From: Alloyangia pacifica
GTDB taxonomy: Bacteria; Pseudomonadota; Alphaproteobacteria; Rhodobacterales; Rhodobacteraceae
Length of the DNA: 64,000 nucleotides
Direction of reading: 5' to 3'
Assembly (NCBI RefSeq): GCF_020524285.1
Contig: NZ_JAIVKX010000003.1
Location: 372,001 to 436,000 of the forward strand
The stretch's first letter is position 1, and each line of letters begins with the position of its first letter. The notes beneath the pieces were generated by a model. It saw only the letters and a program-made list of their open reading frames with translations, had not been told where the DNA came from and made no database searches. This document shows, piece after piece, positions 44,659-53,847 of the stretch. The translations under genes and the position numbers were made by a program.

Positions 44659-45558
44659 TTGGCACAGCGCTATGGCGGCAAGTACAGCCCCGACGGGTCT
44701 TCCAGTGATGGCAGCGGCCAAGACGAGCGCCCGCTCTACCACGGCGCACGCGTGGACCCTGTAGGGGCGCGCTCGAACGTGCTCTTTGCTCCGCCCATCG
44801 TCCTCGCAGCGACCTCGCTGACCTCCGGCGCCGCTGGGCTGGCGGTCGGGCTGGCCGGCGCCGGCGTTCTGCTGCTCGGCGCCTGGCTGCTGCGCGACGG
44901 CCTGCGGGCGCAGGCGGCCTATGACGAGCGCAAGATCGCCCGTCGCCCCGCCATCCCGCGCAAGTTTTTCGCCGCGGTCTGCGCCGGTGTCGGCGTCGGG
45001 CTGGCCGCCTTCAAGTCCGACCCCGGCATGGTCGCCCCGGTGCTCTACGGCCTTTCGGCCTTTGCGCTGCACATCGGCGCCTTCGGCATCGACCCGATGA
45101 AGCACAAGGGCATGGAGGGGGTCGACACCTTCCAGCAGGACCGTGTCGCCAAGGTGGTGGACGAGGCCGAAAGCTACCTCAACGCCATGGAGGACGCGGT
45201 ACGCCGGGCCGGGGATCGCCAGGTCGAGGCCCGCGTGCAGCGCTTCCATGCCAAGGCCAAGGATCTGATCCGCACCGTCGAGGAAGACCCGCGCGACCTG
45301 ACCGCCGCGCGCAAGTACCTCGGCGTCTACCTGATGGGCGCGCGCGATGCGGCGGTGAAATTCGCCGACATCTACAGCCGCACGCAGGACCGCGGCGCGA
45401 AATCCGATTTCATGATGCTGCTGACCGACCTCGAAGAGAGTTTCGGCCAGAAGAACCAGAAGCTCCTGCTCGACAACAATGCCGATCTCACCGTCGAGAT
45501 CGACGTGCTGCGCGACAGGTTGCAGCGCGAAGGCGTGCGACTGACAGAGCCCGAATGA
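44659..45558 (+). CDS. XpaC family protein, second copy
   Basis: A 299-residue protein starting at a TTG codon with GGGAGGG 7 bases upstream. Two to four hydrophobic helices (about residues 43-135) precede a helical C-terminal domain with AKDLIRTVEEDPRDLTAARKYL and the ending typical of XpaC, DFMMLLTDLEESFGQKNQKLL. XpaC homologues are encoded next to telA across bacteria; their biochemical role is not established. The telA gene follows 23 bp later. Confidence 0.78.
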   Translation: MAQRYGGKYSPDGSSSDGSGQDERPLYHGARVDPVGARSNVLFAPPIVLAATSLTSGAAGLAVGLAGAGVLLLGAWLLRDGLRAQAAYDERKIARRPAIPRKFFAAVCAGVGVGLAAFKSDPGMVAPVLYGLSAFALHIGAFGIDPMKHKGMEGVDTFQQDRVAKVVDEAESYLNAMEDAVRRAGDRQVEARVQRFHAKAKDLIRTVEEDPRDLTAARKYLGVYLMGARDAAVKFADIYSRTQDRGAKSDFMMLLTDLEESFGQKNQKLLLDNNADLTVEIDVLRDRLQREGVRLTEPE

Positions 45559-45581
45559 GAGACAGTCACGGAGGAAGTCCG

Positions 45582-46784
45582 ATGTCCGAGAATGTGAGAA
45601 CCAAGGCCCAGCAGGAGCTGGCGCTGGTGGAAGAGGTGAATGCTGTGATCCTGCCCGACCCTAAGCCCGCGGACGAGGTCGAGAGCTTCGAAGCCGCCTC
45701 CCCCGCAGTGACCGAGGAGATCCGCGCGCGCATGGACGAGATCGACATGGAGGACACCCAGTCGATCGTCTCCTTCGGCTCCGCCGCCCAGGCCGAGCTG
45801 CAGGAGATCAGCCAGGCGATGCTTGCCGACGTGCGCAACAAGGACGTCGGCCCGGCGGGCGACAGCCTGCGCGATATCGTCACCACAATCCGCGGGTTCT
45901 CGGTCTCGGAACTGGATGTGCGCCGCAAGCGGAGCTGGTGGGAGAAGCTGATCGGCAAGGCCGCGCCCTTCGCCAAGTTCACCGCCCGCTACGAGCAGGT
46001 GCAGGGCCAGATCGACGGCATCACCGACAACCTGCTCAAGCACGAGCACACGCTGCTCAAGGACATCAAGTCGCTCGACCTGCTCTACGACAAGACGCTG
46101 ACCTTCTACGACGAGCTGGCGCTCTACATCGCCGCCGGGCAGAAGAAGATCGAGGAACTGGACGCCAACGACATCCCCGCCCGCGAGGCCGCCGTCGAGG
46201 CCGCCTCCGAAGAGGACAAGGTGATGAAGGCGCAGGAGCTGCGCGACCTGCGCGCCGCCCGCGACGATCTCGAGCGCCGGGTGCACGACCTGAAGCTGAC
46301 GCGGCAGGTGACCATGCAGTCGCTGCCCTCGATCCGGCTGGTGCAGGAGAACGACAAGAGCCTCGTCACCAAGATCAACTCGACGCTGGTCAACACCGTG
46401 CCGCTCTGGGAGACGCAGCTGGCGCAGGCGGTGACAATCCAGCGCTCGTCCGAGGCCGCCGCCGCAGTCCGCGATGCCAACGACCTGACCAACGAGCTGC
46501 TCACCTCGAACGCCAAGAACCTGCGCGAGAGCAATGCCGCCATCCGCACCGAGATGGAACGCGGCGTCTTCGACATCGAATCGGTCAAACAGGCCAACGC
46601 CGACCTGATCGCCACCATCGAGGACAGCCTGCGCATCGCCGACGAGGGCAAGGCGCGCCGCGCCAAGGCCGAGGAGGACCTCAAGACCATGGAAGCGGAG
46701 CTGCGCGACACGCTTGCCTTGGCCAAGTCCCGCGCCACGGGCACCGGCGACAACGCCGCCACCTCGGTTCCGGCGGGGTCGTAA
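45582..46784 (+). CDS. TelA-like toxic anion resistance protein
   Basis: A 400-residue, largely alpha-helical cytoplasmic protein of the TelA (tellurite resistance/YceH) family. Family elements include the SWWEKLIGKAAPFAKF start, YEQVQGQIDGITDNLLKHE, LDLLYDKTLTFYDELALYI and QAVTIQRSSEAAAAVRDAN. TNELLTSNAKNLRESN follows. Long coiled-coil stretches are expected. A strong GGAGGAAG precedes the ATG. TelA proteins associate with XpaC and cell-surface stress modules; actual tellurite resistance is not implied. Confidence 0.9.
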   Translation: MSENVRTKAQQELALVEEVNAVILPDPKPADEVESFEAASPAVTEEIRARMDEIDMEDTQSIVSFGSAAQAELQEISQAMLADVRNKDVGPAGDSLRDIVTTIRGFSVSELDVRRKRSWWEKLIGKAAPFAKFTARYEQVQGQIDGITDNLLKHEHTLLKDIKSLDLLYDKTLTFYDELALYIAAGQKKIEELDANDIPAREAAVEAASEEDKVMKAQELRDLRAARDDLERRVHDLKLTRQVTMQSLPSIRLVQENDKSLVTKINSTLVNTVPLWETQLAQAVTIQRSSEAAAAVRDANDLTNELLTSNAKNLRESNAAIRTEMERGVFDIESVKQANADLIATIEDSLRIADEGKARRAKAEEDLKTMEAELRDTLALAKSRATGTGDNAATSVPAGS

Positions 46785-46788
46785 CCAT

Positions 46789-47766
46789 ATGCGGAGCTGG
46801 GGTCGCTTTTTACTGGGTATCTTGGTTTGCGCGGGCCTCGCGGCCTGCGACAGTTCCGCCCTTGCTCCGCGCAGCACCGGGGTGCTGCCGCAGTCCCGCC
46901 CGTCGGGCCTGAAACCCGAACCGCCGGCGGAAGCCTCGGCGCCGCGCCAATCCCTCGCGAGCTACGATCTCGAGGTCTACTACTCGCGGGTGCAGGCCGA
47001 CCTGCTCTCGCAGGGTCTGCTGCGCACCGATGGCGGTGGCCCCGACACGCCGATCACCGACACCATGCTGGCGCGCAACTTCGAACGGATCGCCCTCGCC
47101 GAGGAATACGCCCGCGGCCAGGGGCTGAAGCCCTCGCGCGGGGAGCTCGGCCGGGTGAAGAAATGGGAAAAGCCGGTGCGCGTCGCGGTCGAGTTCGGCA
47201 CGCATGTCCCCGAGGACCAGAGGGTGACCGACCGCAACATGCTGACCCAGTATGTTGACCGGCTCGGGCGGATCACCGGCCACCCCATTTCCATGTCCCC
47301 GAGCAACGCGAACTTCCACGTTTTGTTCATGTCGCTCGACGACAGGGCGGCGATTGCCCCACGGATCAAGCAACTGGTGCCGGACGTGAATCCCACCGCG
47401 CTGGCGGTCTTCGACCACCTCCCCCGCGAGATCCACTGCCTCGTCATCGCCTTTTCCGACAAGCCGGACGGCTACGCCTACGGCGAGGCAATCGCGGTGA
47501 TCCGTTCCGAGCATCCCGATCTGCTGCGCCGTTCCTGCGTCCACGAGGAAGTCGCGCAGGGTCTGGGTCTCGGCAACGACAGCCCGCAGGCGCGGCCCTC
47601 GATCTTCAACGACGACGACGAATTCGCCTTGCTCACCAGCATGGACGAAATGCTTCTGAAAATCCTCTACGACCCCCAGCTCAAGCCCGGCATGGACGCG
47701 GCCGCCGCGCGGCCCATCGTGGCGGACCTCGCCGCACAGCTCACCGGAGGCCTCGGGCCAAGCTGA
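46789..47766 (+). CDS. DUF2927 lipoprotein
   Basis: A 325-residue exported lipoprotein. The signal peptide ends in a lipobox, LAAC with Cys near residue 20. A proline-rich spacer follows, then the DUF2927 domain with NFERIALAEEY, KKWEKPVRVAVEFG and CLVIAFSDKPDGYAYGEAIA. The segment CVHEEVAQGLGLGNDSP resembles a metalloprotease-like HExxx zinc site (HEEVAQ), a feature of this family worth noting. It begins 4 bp after the telA stop. Confidence 0.82.
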   Translation: MRSWGRFLLGILVCAGLAACDSSALAPRSTGVLPQSRPSGLKPEPPAEASAPRQSLASYDLEVYYSRVQADLLSQGLLRTDGGGPDTPITDTMLARNFERIALAEEYARGQGLKPSRGELGRVKKWEKPVRVAVEFGTHVPEDQRVTDRNMLTQYVDRLGRITGHPISMSPSNANFHVLFMSLDDRAAIAPRIKQLVPDVNPTALAVFDHLPREIHCLVIAFSDKPDGYAYGEAIAVIRSEHPDLLRRSCVHEEVAQGLGLGNDSPQARPSIFNDDDEFALLTSMDEMLLKILYDPQLKPGMDAAAARPIVADLAAQLTGGLGPS

Positions 47767-47805
47767 AGGCGGGCCGACAGGGTCTGACCAACACAGGAGA
47801 CGATC

Positions 47806-48927
47806 ATGGGTATTCTGGATTTCCTCTCGGGACAGTTCATCGACGTCATCCACTGGACGGATGACACCCGCGACACGATGGTCTGGCGCTTCGAGCGCGA
47901 GGGCCACGAGATCAAGTACGGCGCCAAGCTGACAGTGCGCGAGGGACAGGCGGCGGTCTTCGTCCACGAGGGCCAGATCGCCGATGTCTTCACCCCCGGT
48001 CTCTACATGCTCGAGACCAACAACATGCCGATCATGACCACGCTGCAGCACTGGGATCACGGCTTCCGCTCGCCCTTCAAGTCCGAGGTCTATTTCGTCA
48101 ACACGACGCGGTTCAACGGGCTGAAGTGGGGCACCAAGAACCCGATCATCTGCCGCGACCCCGAGTTCGGCCCGGTGCGGCTGCGCGCCTATGGCACCTA
48201 TTCTGTGCGCGTCTCGGACCCGGCGAAATTCCTCGTCGAGATCGTCGGCACCGACGGCGAGTTTACCTCGGGCGAGATCAGCTTCCAGATCCGCAACATC
48301 ATCGTGCAGGAGTTCTCGCGGCTCATCGCCTCGTCGGGAATCCCGGTGCTCGACATGGCCGCCAATACGCAGGAGCTGGGCAAGATGCTGGCCGAAGGCA
48401 TCTCGTCGACCATCGCCGAATACGGGCTGACCCTGCCCGAGCTCTACATCGAGAACATCTCGCTGCCCGACGCGGTGGAGAAGGCGCTCGACAAGCGCAC
48501 ATCGATGGGGGTGGTGGGCGATCTCGACGCCTACACCCGCTTCCAGGCCGCCGAGGCGCTGGGGGCCGAGGGCTCCGCCGCCGGTCAGGCCATGGGCACC
48601 GGCTTCGGCGCTGGCATGGGCATGGCCATGGGCGGCGCCATGACAGGTGCGCAGGCCGGACCTTGGGGCACGCGCCCGCAGCAGACCGCCGCCGCCGCGC
48701 CGCCGCCTCCCCCGCCGCCGGTCGAACACGTCTGGCACGTGGCGGTGAACGGCCAGACGCAGGGACCCTACTCCAAGGCGCGCATGGGCCGCATGGCGAC
48801 CGAAGGCCAGCTCATCCGCGACAGCTACGTCTGGACGCAAGGACAGGACGGCTGGATGCGCGCCGAGGACGTCACCGAGCTGGCGCAGCTCTTCACCGTC
48901 CTGCCGCCGCCGCCTCCGGGCGCATGA
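47806..48927 (+). CDS. SPFH-domain protein with C-terminal GYF-type domain (YdjI-like)
   Basis: A 373-residue cytoplasmic protein. Residues 1-250 form the SPFH/virion-core-like domain: MGILDFLSGQFIDVIHW, KYGAKLTVREGQAAVFVHEG, DVFTPGLYMLETNN and FGPVRLRAYGTYSVRV. A Gly/Ala/Met-rich linker and a run of seven prolines lead to a GYF_2 domain near residues 306-350 (WHVAVNGQTQGPYSKARM, YVWTQGQDGWMRAEDV), a proline-peptide binding fold. SPFH proteins scaffold membrane complexes. Its neighbours suggest it organises the TelA/XpaC group. Its 3' end overlaps the next minus-strand gene by 35 bp. Confidence 0.87.
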   Translation: MGILDFLSGQFIDVIHWTDDTRDTMVWRFEREGHEIKYGAKLTVREGQAAVFVHEGQIADVFTPGLYMLETNNMPIMTTLQHWDHGFRSPFKSEVYFVNTTRFNGLKWGTKNPIICRDPEFGPVRLRAYGTYSVRVSDPAKFLVEIVGTDGEFTSGEISFQIRNIIVQEFSRLIASSGIPVLDMAANTQELGKMLAEGISSTIAEYGLTLPELYIENISLPDAVEKALDKRTSMGVVGDLDAYTRFQAAEALGAEGSAAGQAMGTGFGAGMGMAMGGAMTGAQAGPWGTRPQQTAAAAPPPPPPPVEHVWHVAVNGQTQGPYSKARMGRMATEGQLIRDSYVWTQGQDGWMRAEDVTELAQLFTVLPPPPPGA

Positions 48928-49507
48928 GCGGGACGTAGGAGGCGGGCCGCAGCGCCTCCGCATCCGCCTGCCCCAGCAGCGCCGGGGCAAGGCAGGCATC
49001 CGCCGGAAAACTCACCGCGTCGTCACGCGTCGCCGGGAAGGGCCGCGAGGGCGTCACCTGCGAGGCGGTCAGCAGACGGCCGTTCAGGCACAGATCCTGC
49101 GCGGCGTTGCCGATGTTGAAGCCGAAGCCCTCGCGCCCGCAGTCGGTGCCGAAGCCGTTCATGTTCCAGGCCTGCGGCATCGGGCTTTCCGGGCCGAAGA
49201 CCGCGAATTCGCTTTGCCTGGGCCGGAAGGTCAGCGCCCAGCTGGTCTCGTCGGTCTTCATGCCGAGCGCCCAGCGACCGATGGGTTCGTCATCATGGTA
49301 GCCCTCGACGACAAAGCACTCGACGTCCTCGGCGTAGACGTAGTCGCGCTCGGCCAGAGCCGCGTCGATGGCGATTGCCCCGCGCATCTCGTAGCCGCCA
49401 TTGCCCTGCCACTCGAACCGCCAGGCGAGATCCGCCGCCCGCCCCGCGCTGGTTCCGGCGACCAGCGCCAGTACCGCGATCACCGCGTGTTTCATCCGGA
49501 CCCGCAT
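48893..49507 (-). CDS. Exported protein of unknown function
   Basis: A 204-residue product with a signal peptide (MRVRMKHAVIAVLALVAGTS, cut after GRAA). The mature domain is rich in aromatic residues (WRFEWQGNGGYEMRGAIAID, WALGMKTDETSWALTFRP) and has four Cys, which could form disulfides in the periplasm. GAGGGCG precedes the ATG at 49507. I do not recognise the family. It is convergent with the SPFH gene, overlapping its last 35 bases, and divergent from the zinc-ribbon gene. Confidence 0.68.
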   Translation of the reverse strand: MRVRMKHAVIAVLALVAGTSAGRAADLAWRFEWQGNGGYEMRGAIAIDAALAERDYVYAEDVECFVVEGYHDDEPIGRWALGMKTDETSWALTFRPRQSEFAVFGPESPMPQAWNMNGFGTDCGREGFGFNIGNAAQDLCLNGRLLTASQVTPSRPFPATRDDAVSFPADACLAPALLGQADAEALRPASYVPLMRPEAAAAGR

Positions 49508-49690
49508 GCGTCGCCCTCTTGTTCCCCACGTTTGCCCGCAGCCTAGTCGCTGACGCCGGGAATGCAAAAGCGCGTGCCTGAACTTGTCGTGTGGCGCGCG
49601 GCTGTCCGCGGCAGAAGGCGGTTCCCTCTCCCGGCCTCTCCGCCTAGGGTGGCCCTGCCGGAAAAAGGCGGATCTGGAGGATCTTCGGGC

Positions 49691-50809
49691 ATGAACGAAA
49701 CCCACCGTTTTCCCTGCGAGCAATGCGGCGCCGACTATCGCTTCGACCCGGCCGCCGAAGCCCTGGTCTGCGATCATTGCGGCCACAGCCAGCCGGTCGA
49801 ATCCGCCGGTCCCTGGGAAAGCGACATCCGCGAGCTCGATTTCCGCGCCGCCATGGACAACCTGCTTCCGCTGCAGGAGATGGAGGATCTGCGGGTCACC
49901 AAGTGCCCCAATTGCGGCGCCGAGGTCGAGTTCGATCCCGACACCCACGCCACCGAATGCCCCTTCTGCGCCACGCCGGTGGTCGCCGATACCGGCACCC
50001 ACCGCCAGATCAAGCCCAAGGGCGTGCTGCCCTTCGCGCTCGACGAGAAGAGCGCGCACAAGGCGATGAACGACTGGCTCGGGCGGCTCTGGTTCGCGCC
50101 GAACGGGCTCAAGGAATATTCGCGCAAGGGCCGCAAGATGCAGGGCATCTACGTGCCCTACTGGACCTTCGACGCCAAGACCCGCAGCGCCTACAGCGGC
50201 GCGCGCGGCACCGTCTACTACGAGACCCATACCGTCGTGCGCGACGGCAAGCGCCAGCAGGTGCAGGTGCCCAAGGTGCGCTGGACCCCGGTCCGCGGGC
50301 GGGTCGCGCGCTTCTTCGACGACGTGCTTGTGCTGGCCTCGAAGTCGCTGCCCAAGCGGTTCACCGACGCGCTCGAGCCCTGGGACCTGAGCCGGCTGGA
50401 GCCCTACCGGCCGGAGTTCCTCGCCGGGTTCCGGGCCGAGGGCTACCAGGTCGATCTCGACGCCGGCTTCGTCGAGGCGCGGCACATCATGGACCGTCAG
50501 ATCACCCGCGACATCAAGTTCGACATCGGCGGCGACCAGCAGCGGATCACCTCGGTGGACACGCAGGTCTCGGAGGTCACCTTCAAGCACGTGCTGCTGC
50601 CTGTCTGGCTGGCCGCCTACAAGTTCCGCGGCCAGACCTACCGCTTCGTGGTCAATGGCACCACCGGGAGGGTGCAGGGCGAGCGCCCCTGGTCGGCCTG
50701 GAAGATCGCCATGGCGATCATCCTCGGCACCATCGCCGCGGCGCTGATCGGCTACATGCTGTCGCAGTCGCAGGGCGGCGGCGGCTTCACGGTGCCCATT
50801 GGCTATTGA
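49691..50809 (+). CDS. Double zinc-ribbon protein with C-terminal membrane helix
   Basis: A 372-residue protein with two zinc ribbons at the N-terminus: CxxC pairs at 9/12 with 27/30, and 72/75 with 90/93. A central beta-rich domain (GIYVPYWTFDAKTRSAYSGA, then RITSVDTQVSEVTFKHVLLP) is followed by one membrane helix near residues 338-358 and a Gly-rich tail. Similar proteins are often annotated as primosomal protein N'-like from the ribbon only; helicase motifs are absent, so that name is misleading. Such genes commonly accompany SPFH/YdjI genes. Confidence 0.78.
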   Translation: MNETHRFPCEQCGADYRFDPAAEALVCDHCGHSQPVESAGPWESDIRELDFRAAMDNLLPLQEMEDLRVTKCPNCGAEVEFDPDTHATECPFCATPVVADTGTHRQIKPKGVLPFALDEKSAHKAMNDWLGRLWFAPNGLKEYSRKGRKMQGIYVPYWTFDAKTRSAYSGARGTVYYETHTVVRDGKRQQVQVPKVRWTPVRGRVARFFDDVLVLASKSLPKRFTDALEPWDLSRLEPYRPEFLAGFRAEGYQVDLDAGFVEARHIMDRQITRDIKFDIGGDQQRITSVDTQVSEVTFKHVLLPVWLAAYKFRGQTYRFVVNGTTGRVQGERPWSAWKIAMAIILGTIAAALIGYMLSQSQGGGGFTVPIGY

Positions 50810-50872
50810 GCGACCCCGGCCCGGCGGGCTAGGTATAGCGCTAACACATCTCGAGGGAACAGGGAGCGAGAG

Positions 50873-51784
50873 ATGATCCTGTGCTGCGGTGAATCGCTGA
50901 TCGACATGCTGCCCCGGACGAGCACCGGCGGAGAGCCCGCCTTTGCCCCGGTGGCCGGAGGCGCGGTGTTCAACACCGCCATCGCGCTCGGACGGCTGGG
51001 CGCCCCGGCAGGCTATTTCGGCGGCCTCTCGACCGATCTCTTCGGCACGATCCTGGCCGAGGCGCTGGCGGCCTCGCAGGTCGACTTCTCCGCCTGCCCG
51101 CGCTCGGACCGCCCCACGACCCTCGCTTTCGTCACGCTGGTCGACGGACAGGCACGCTACGCCTTCTACGACGAGAACACCGCCGGCCGGATGCTGGCTG
51201 AAGCCGACCTGCCCGGGCTCGGCGATGACACCACCGCGCTGTTCTTCGGTGGCATCAGCCTCGTGTCGGAGCCCTGCGCCGACACCTTCGCCGCGCTTTG
51301 CGCGCAGGCGGGCGAGCGGGTGGTGATGGTCGACCCCAACATCCGCCCCGGCTTCATCAAGGACGAGGCGCGCTACCGGGCCCGGCTCGCCGGGATGCTG
51401 GCGCGGGCGGACATCGTGAAGATCTCGGACGAGGACATGGACTGGCTCGGTACCACGCCCGAGGCGCTGCTCGACGGCGGCACGGCGCTGGTGCTCGAGA
51501 CCCGTGGTGCCGAGGGGGTGCTGGCAGTCACCGCGCGCGGCAGCATGGAGGTGCCCGCGACCCGCGCGACGGTGGTGGACACCGTCGGTGCGGGCGACAC
51601 GTTCAACGCCGGGCTCCTCGCGGGGCTGGAGCGGGCCGGGCTGCTGAGCCGCGCCGCGCTGCGCGAGACCGGCATGGAGGCGCTGCGCCCCGCGGTCGCG
51701 CTCGGCGCGCAGGCGGCGGCGGTGACCGTTAGCCGTGCCGGCGCCAACCCACCGTGGACGCACGAGTTGGAGGTCGGCGCATGA
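50873..51784 (+). CDS. PfkB-family carbohydrate kinase (fructokinase-like)
   Basis: A 303-residue ribokinase-fold sugar kinase. It begins [13 protein letters not shown], has the sugar-binding [15 protein letters not shown] (PfkB signature 1) and the catalytic signature 2 [14 protein letters not shown] (about residues 238-251) with the base Asp. The pattern is closest to fructokinases. It has no sugar transporter or isomerase neighbour. The next gene, dtd, overlaps its stop by 4 bases. Confidence 0.86.
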   Translation: MILCCGESLIDMLPRTSTGGEPAFAPVAGGAVFNTAIALGRLGAPAGYFGGLSTDLFGTILAEALAASQVDFSACPRSDRPTTLAFVTLVDGQARYAFYDENTAGRMLAEADLPGLGDDTTALFFGGISLVSEPCADTFAALCAQAGERVVMVDPNIRPGFIKDEARYRARLAGMLARADIVKISDEDMDWLGTTPEALLDGGTALVLETRGAEGVLAVTARGSMEVPATRATVVDTVGAGDTFNAGLLAGLERAGLLSRAALRETGMEALRPAVALGAQAAAVTVSRAGANPPWTHELEVGA

Positions 51785-52224
51785 GAGCGTTGGTCCAGCG
51801 CGTCTCGGAAGCCAGCGTGACGGTCGAAGGTGCCGTGGTCGGAGAGATCGGCCCCGGGCTGCTGATCCTGATTTGCGCCATGCAGGGCGACACCGAGGCG
51901 CAGGCGGACAAGCTCGCCGCGAAGATCGCCAAGCTGCGCATCTTCCGCGACGACGCCGGGCGGATGAACCGCTCGGTGCTCGACACCGGCGGCGCGGCGC
52001 TGGTGGTCAGCCAGTTCACCCTCGCCGCCGACACCCAGCGCGGCAACCGCCCCGGCTTTTCCACTGCCGCCGACCCGGCGGAGGGCGAGCGGCTCTACGA
52101 GTATTTCGCCGGACGCATGGACGCGCAGGGCATCGCCACCGCCACGGGACGGTTCGGCGCCGACATGAAGGTGGCGCTGCTCAACGACGGGCCGGTGACG
52201 ATCTGGATGGACAGCGAGGGCTGA
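51781..52224 (+). CDS. dtd: D-aminoacyl-tRNA deacylase
   Basis: Proofreading enzyme that removes D-amino acids from tRNA. The 147-residue length is normal. It starts [21 protein letters not shown] and has the SQFTLAAD motif (about residues 78-85) and the Gly-cisPro element NDGPVTIW that excludes L-amino acids. It is translationally coupled (ATGA) to the kinase gene upstream. Confidence 0.96.
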   Translation: MRALVQRVSEASVTVEGAVVGEIGPGLLILICAMQGDTEAQADKLAAKIAKLRIFRDDAGRMNRSVLDTGGAALVVSQFTLAADTQRGNRPGFSTAADPAEGERLYEYFAGRMDAQGIATATGRFGADMKVALLNDGPVTIWMDSEG

Positions 52225-52245
52225 CGCCCCCGCCGTCGGCGCGCG

Positions 52246-53514
52246 TCACAAAGCCGAGCCGGCAACCAGCGTGCCGCGCAGATAGGCCAGCCGCAGTTCG
52301 GCACGGGCCAGCGCGAACTGCAGGGTGATCTGAGCCTCCCGCGCGTCGAGCGCAGCCGAAAGCGGCTCCAGCAACCGTCCGGCAGTCATCTGCCCGGCGC
52401 GCTGCAATTGCCTTGCCTGCTGCGCCTCGGCCGCGGCGGATGCGTGCTGGATCTGCGCCTCGCGCAGGCGTGCCTGCAGGGTCGCGCGCTCTTGCGCCGC
52501 CACCCCAAGCTCGAAATCGCCCGGCAGCACCGTCGAGAGGACAGGCGCGCCCACCTCCTGCGTCCAGCCCGCGGCATCACTGCCCTCTCCCGCGTAGCCC
52601 GCCACCTCTTCGAGCGCAGCCAGTTCCTCCGGCGAGCGCCGCAGGTCGAGGCCGTCGAGCAGCACATGCGCGGCGCGGAGTTCCTGCGCCTCCTGTGCGG
52701 CGCGCGCGACGCGCGCCTGCAGGTCCGGCAGCGGCACTGGGGTGACAAGCTCGCGCAGCGTGCCGAGTCCCTCGACGCCGCCCAGCCGACTGTCGCCCAT
52801 TGCCGCAAGTTCCCCGCGTGCGCGCTCGGCCTGCTCCAGGGCCTCCACCCGCCCGGCGCGCACCCGCGCCACCTGCGCGCGCAGCGCCTGCAGCCTTTGC
52901 GTGGATTCGGTGCCCCCCGCCACCGCCCGGTGCATCGGCCAGTCCAGCGCGGCGAAATCCGGGTAGACCTCCGCGAACAGAGCCGCACGGGCCCGGGCCT
53001 CCTCGATGCTCAGGTGCTGTCCGATCGCCTCGAAAACCTGCACATTGGCCTCTTCGGCCAGCGCGAGCGCGGCGCTGTCGATCCCCGCCAGCGCAAGGTC
53101 ACGTTCGGCCTGCTTGCGCAGCGTGTCGAAACCTTCGGGACGGGCCCGGACCCCTTCGGACATGCGCTGAAGCGCGGCCAGCGACAGCACCGGCCCAAGC
53201 TCGGGCAGCCAAGCAAGCTCCTCCGCCTCGCCGCGCAGCCGCGCCACGCGCAGTTCCGACGACGCCCGGAAGCTGCCGCCCTCCAGCACCGCGCGGGCGA
53301 TGGCGGCATAGGGCGTGCCGGGAACGATCGCCCCGGGTCGCCGTGCCAATGTCTCGATCACCGGGGCGCTGTCTTCGGCGGCCCGCAGCGCCATGCCCTG
53401 CGGTCCCGCGATGCTGGCGGGCGCCGGTCCTGCCCCGTCATATCCCTGCATGCACCCGGGCAGCAGCGCGACCAGCGCAAGACCGCAGCCCAGACGGAAA
53501 GACGATCCGCTCAT
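52246..53514 (-). CDS. TolC-like outer-membrane efflux lipoprotein
   Basis: A 422-residue exported lipoprotein: the signal ends in LLPGC (Cys near residue 21). The mature part is almost entirely helical and Ala/Arg/Leu/Glu-rich with two similar halves, the hallmark of TolC/OEP-type tunnels. The end REAQITLQFALARAELRLAYLRGTL matches the closing helix of such proteins. It has no adjacent membrane fusion protein or inner-membrane transporter, so its partner must be elsewhere. Confidence 0.7.
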   Translation of the reverse strand: MSGSSFRLGCGLALVALLPGCMQGYDGAGPAPASIAGPQGMALRAAEDSAPVIETLARRPGAIVPGTPYAAIARAVLEGGSFRASSELRVARLRGEAEELAWLPELGPVLSLAALQRMSEGVRARPEGFDTLRKQAERDLALAGIDSAALALAEEANVQVFEAIGQHLSIEEARARAALFAEVYPDFAALDWPMHRAVAGGTESTQRLQALRAQVARVRAGRVEALEQAERARGELAAMGDSRLGGVEGLGTLRELVTPVPLPDLQARVARAAQEAQELRAAHVLLDGLDLRRSPEELAALEEVAGYAGEGSDAAGWTQEVGAPVLSTVLPGDFELGVAAQERATLQARLREAQIQHASAAAEAQQARQLQRAGQMTAGRLLEPLSAALDAREAQITLQFALARAELRLAYLRGTLVAGSAL

Positions 53515-53847
53515 CTCTCCCCTTTCTACTCAATCACTCGTTCACAGATCGCGGCAACGCGCCGCGGTACAGACCGGCAGAGGTGAGACATCGGAGCGCC
53601 CGGCACCACATGTCCCGGGTCGCTGGAAAGAGGCCCCAGCGCGCCCGCCAGGACGCGCGCAAGCCGCTCTTGTCGAGGATCGCACTGCTCTGCCTGAAAC
53701 GGGCCGCTCTCGTAAAATCTCCGGCGGCCGCGCTCTGGCGATCAGCCTATCTTATTTTCGCCACATTCCCCAGAGGCCAAGGTGCCAGGGCATGCAAGAT
53801 CGCGAAGCTGGCGTTGCTAGAATGCCGCATGGTCGCGGAGACGACAG
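53515..53847. other. Intergenic region upstream of the TolC-like gene
   Basis: This 333-base gap lies between the TolC-like lipoprotein gene and the 3' end of the Nudix gene (both minus strand). I see no convincing reading frame with a ribosome site. A short AT-rich patch (about 53745-53765) may hold a promoter. Confidence 0.45.

Noticed and set aside
49691-50809. Primosomal protein N' (PriA)
   Set aside because: Only zinc-ribbon cysteines match; there is no helicase ATPase motif and a membrane helix is present.
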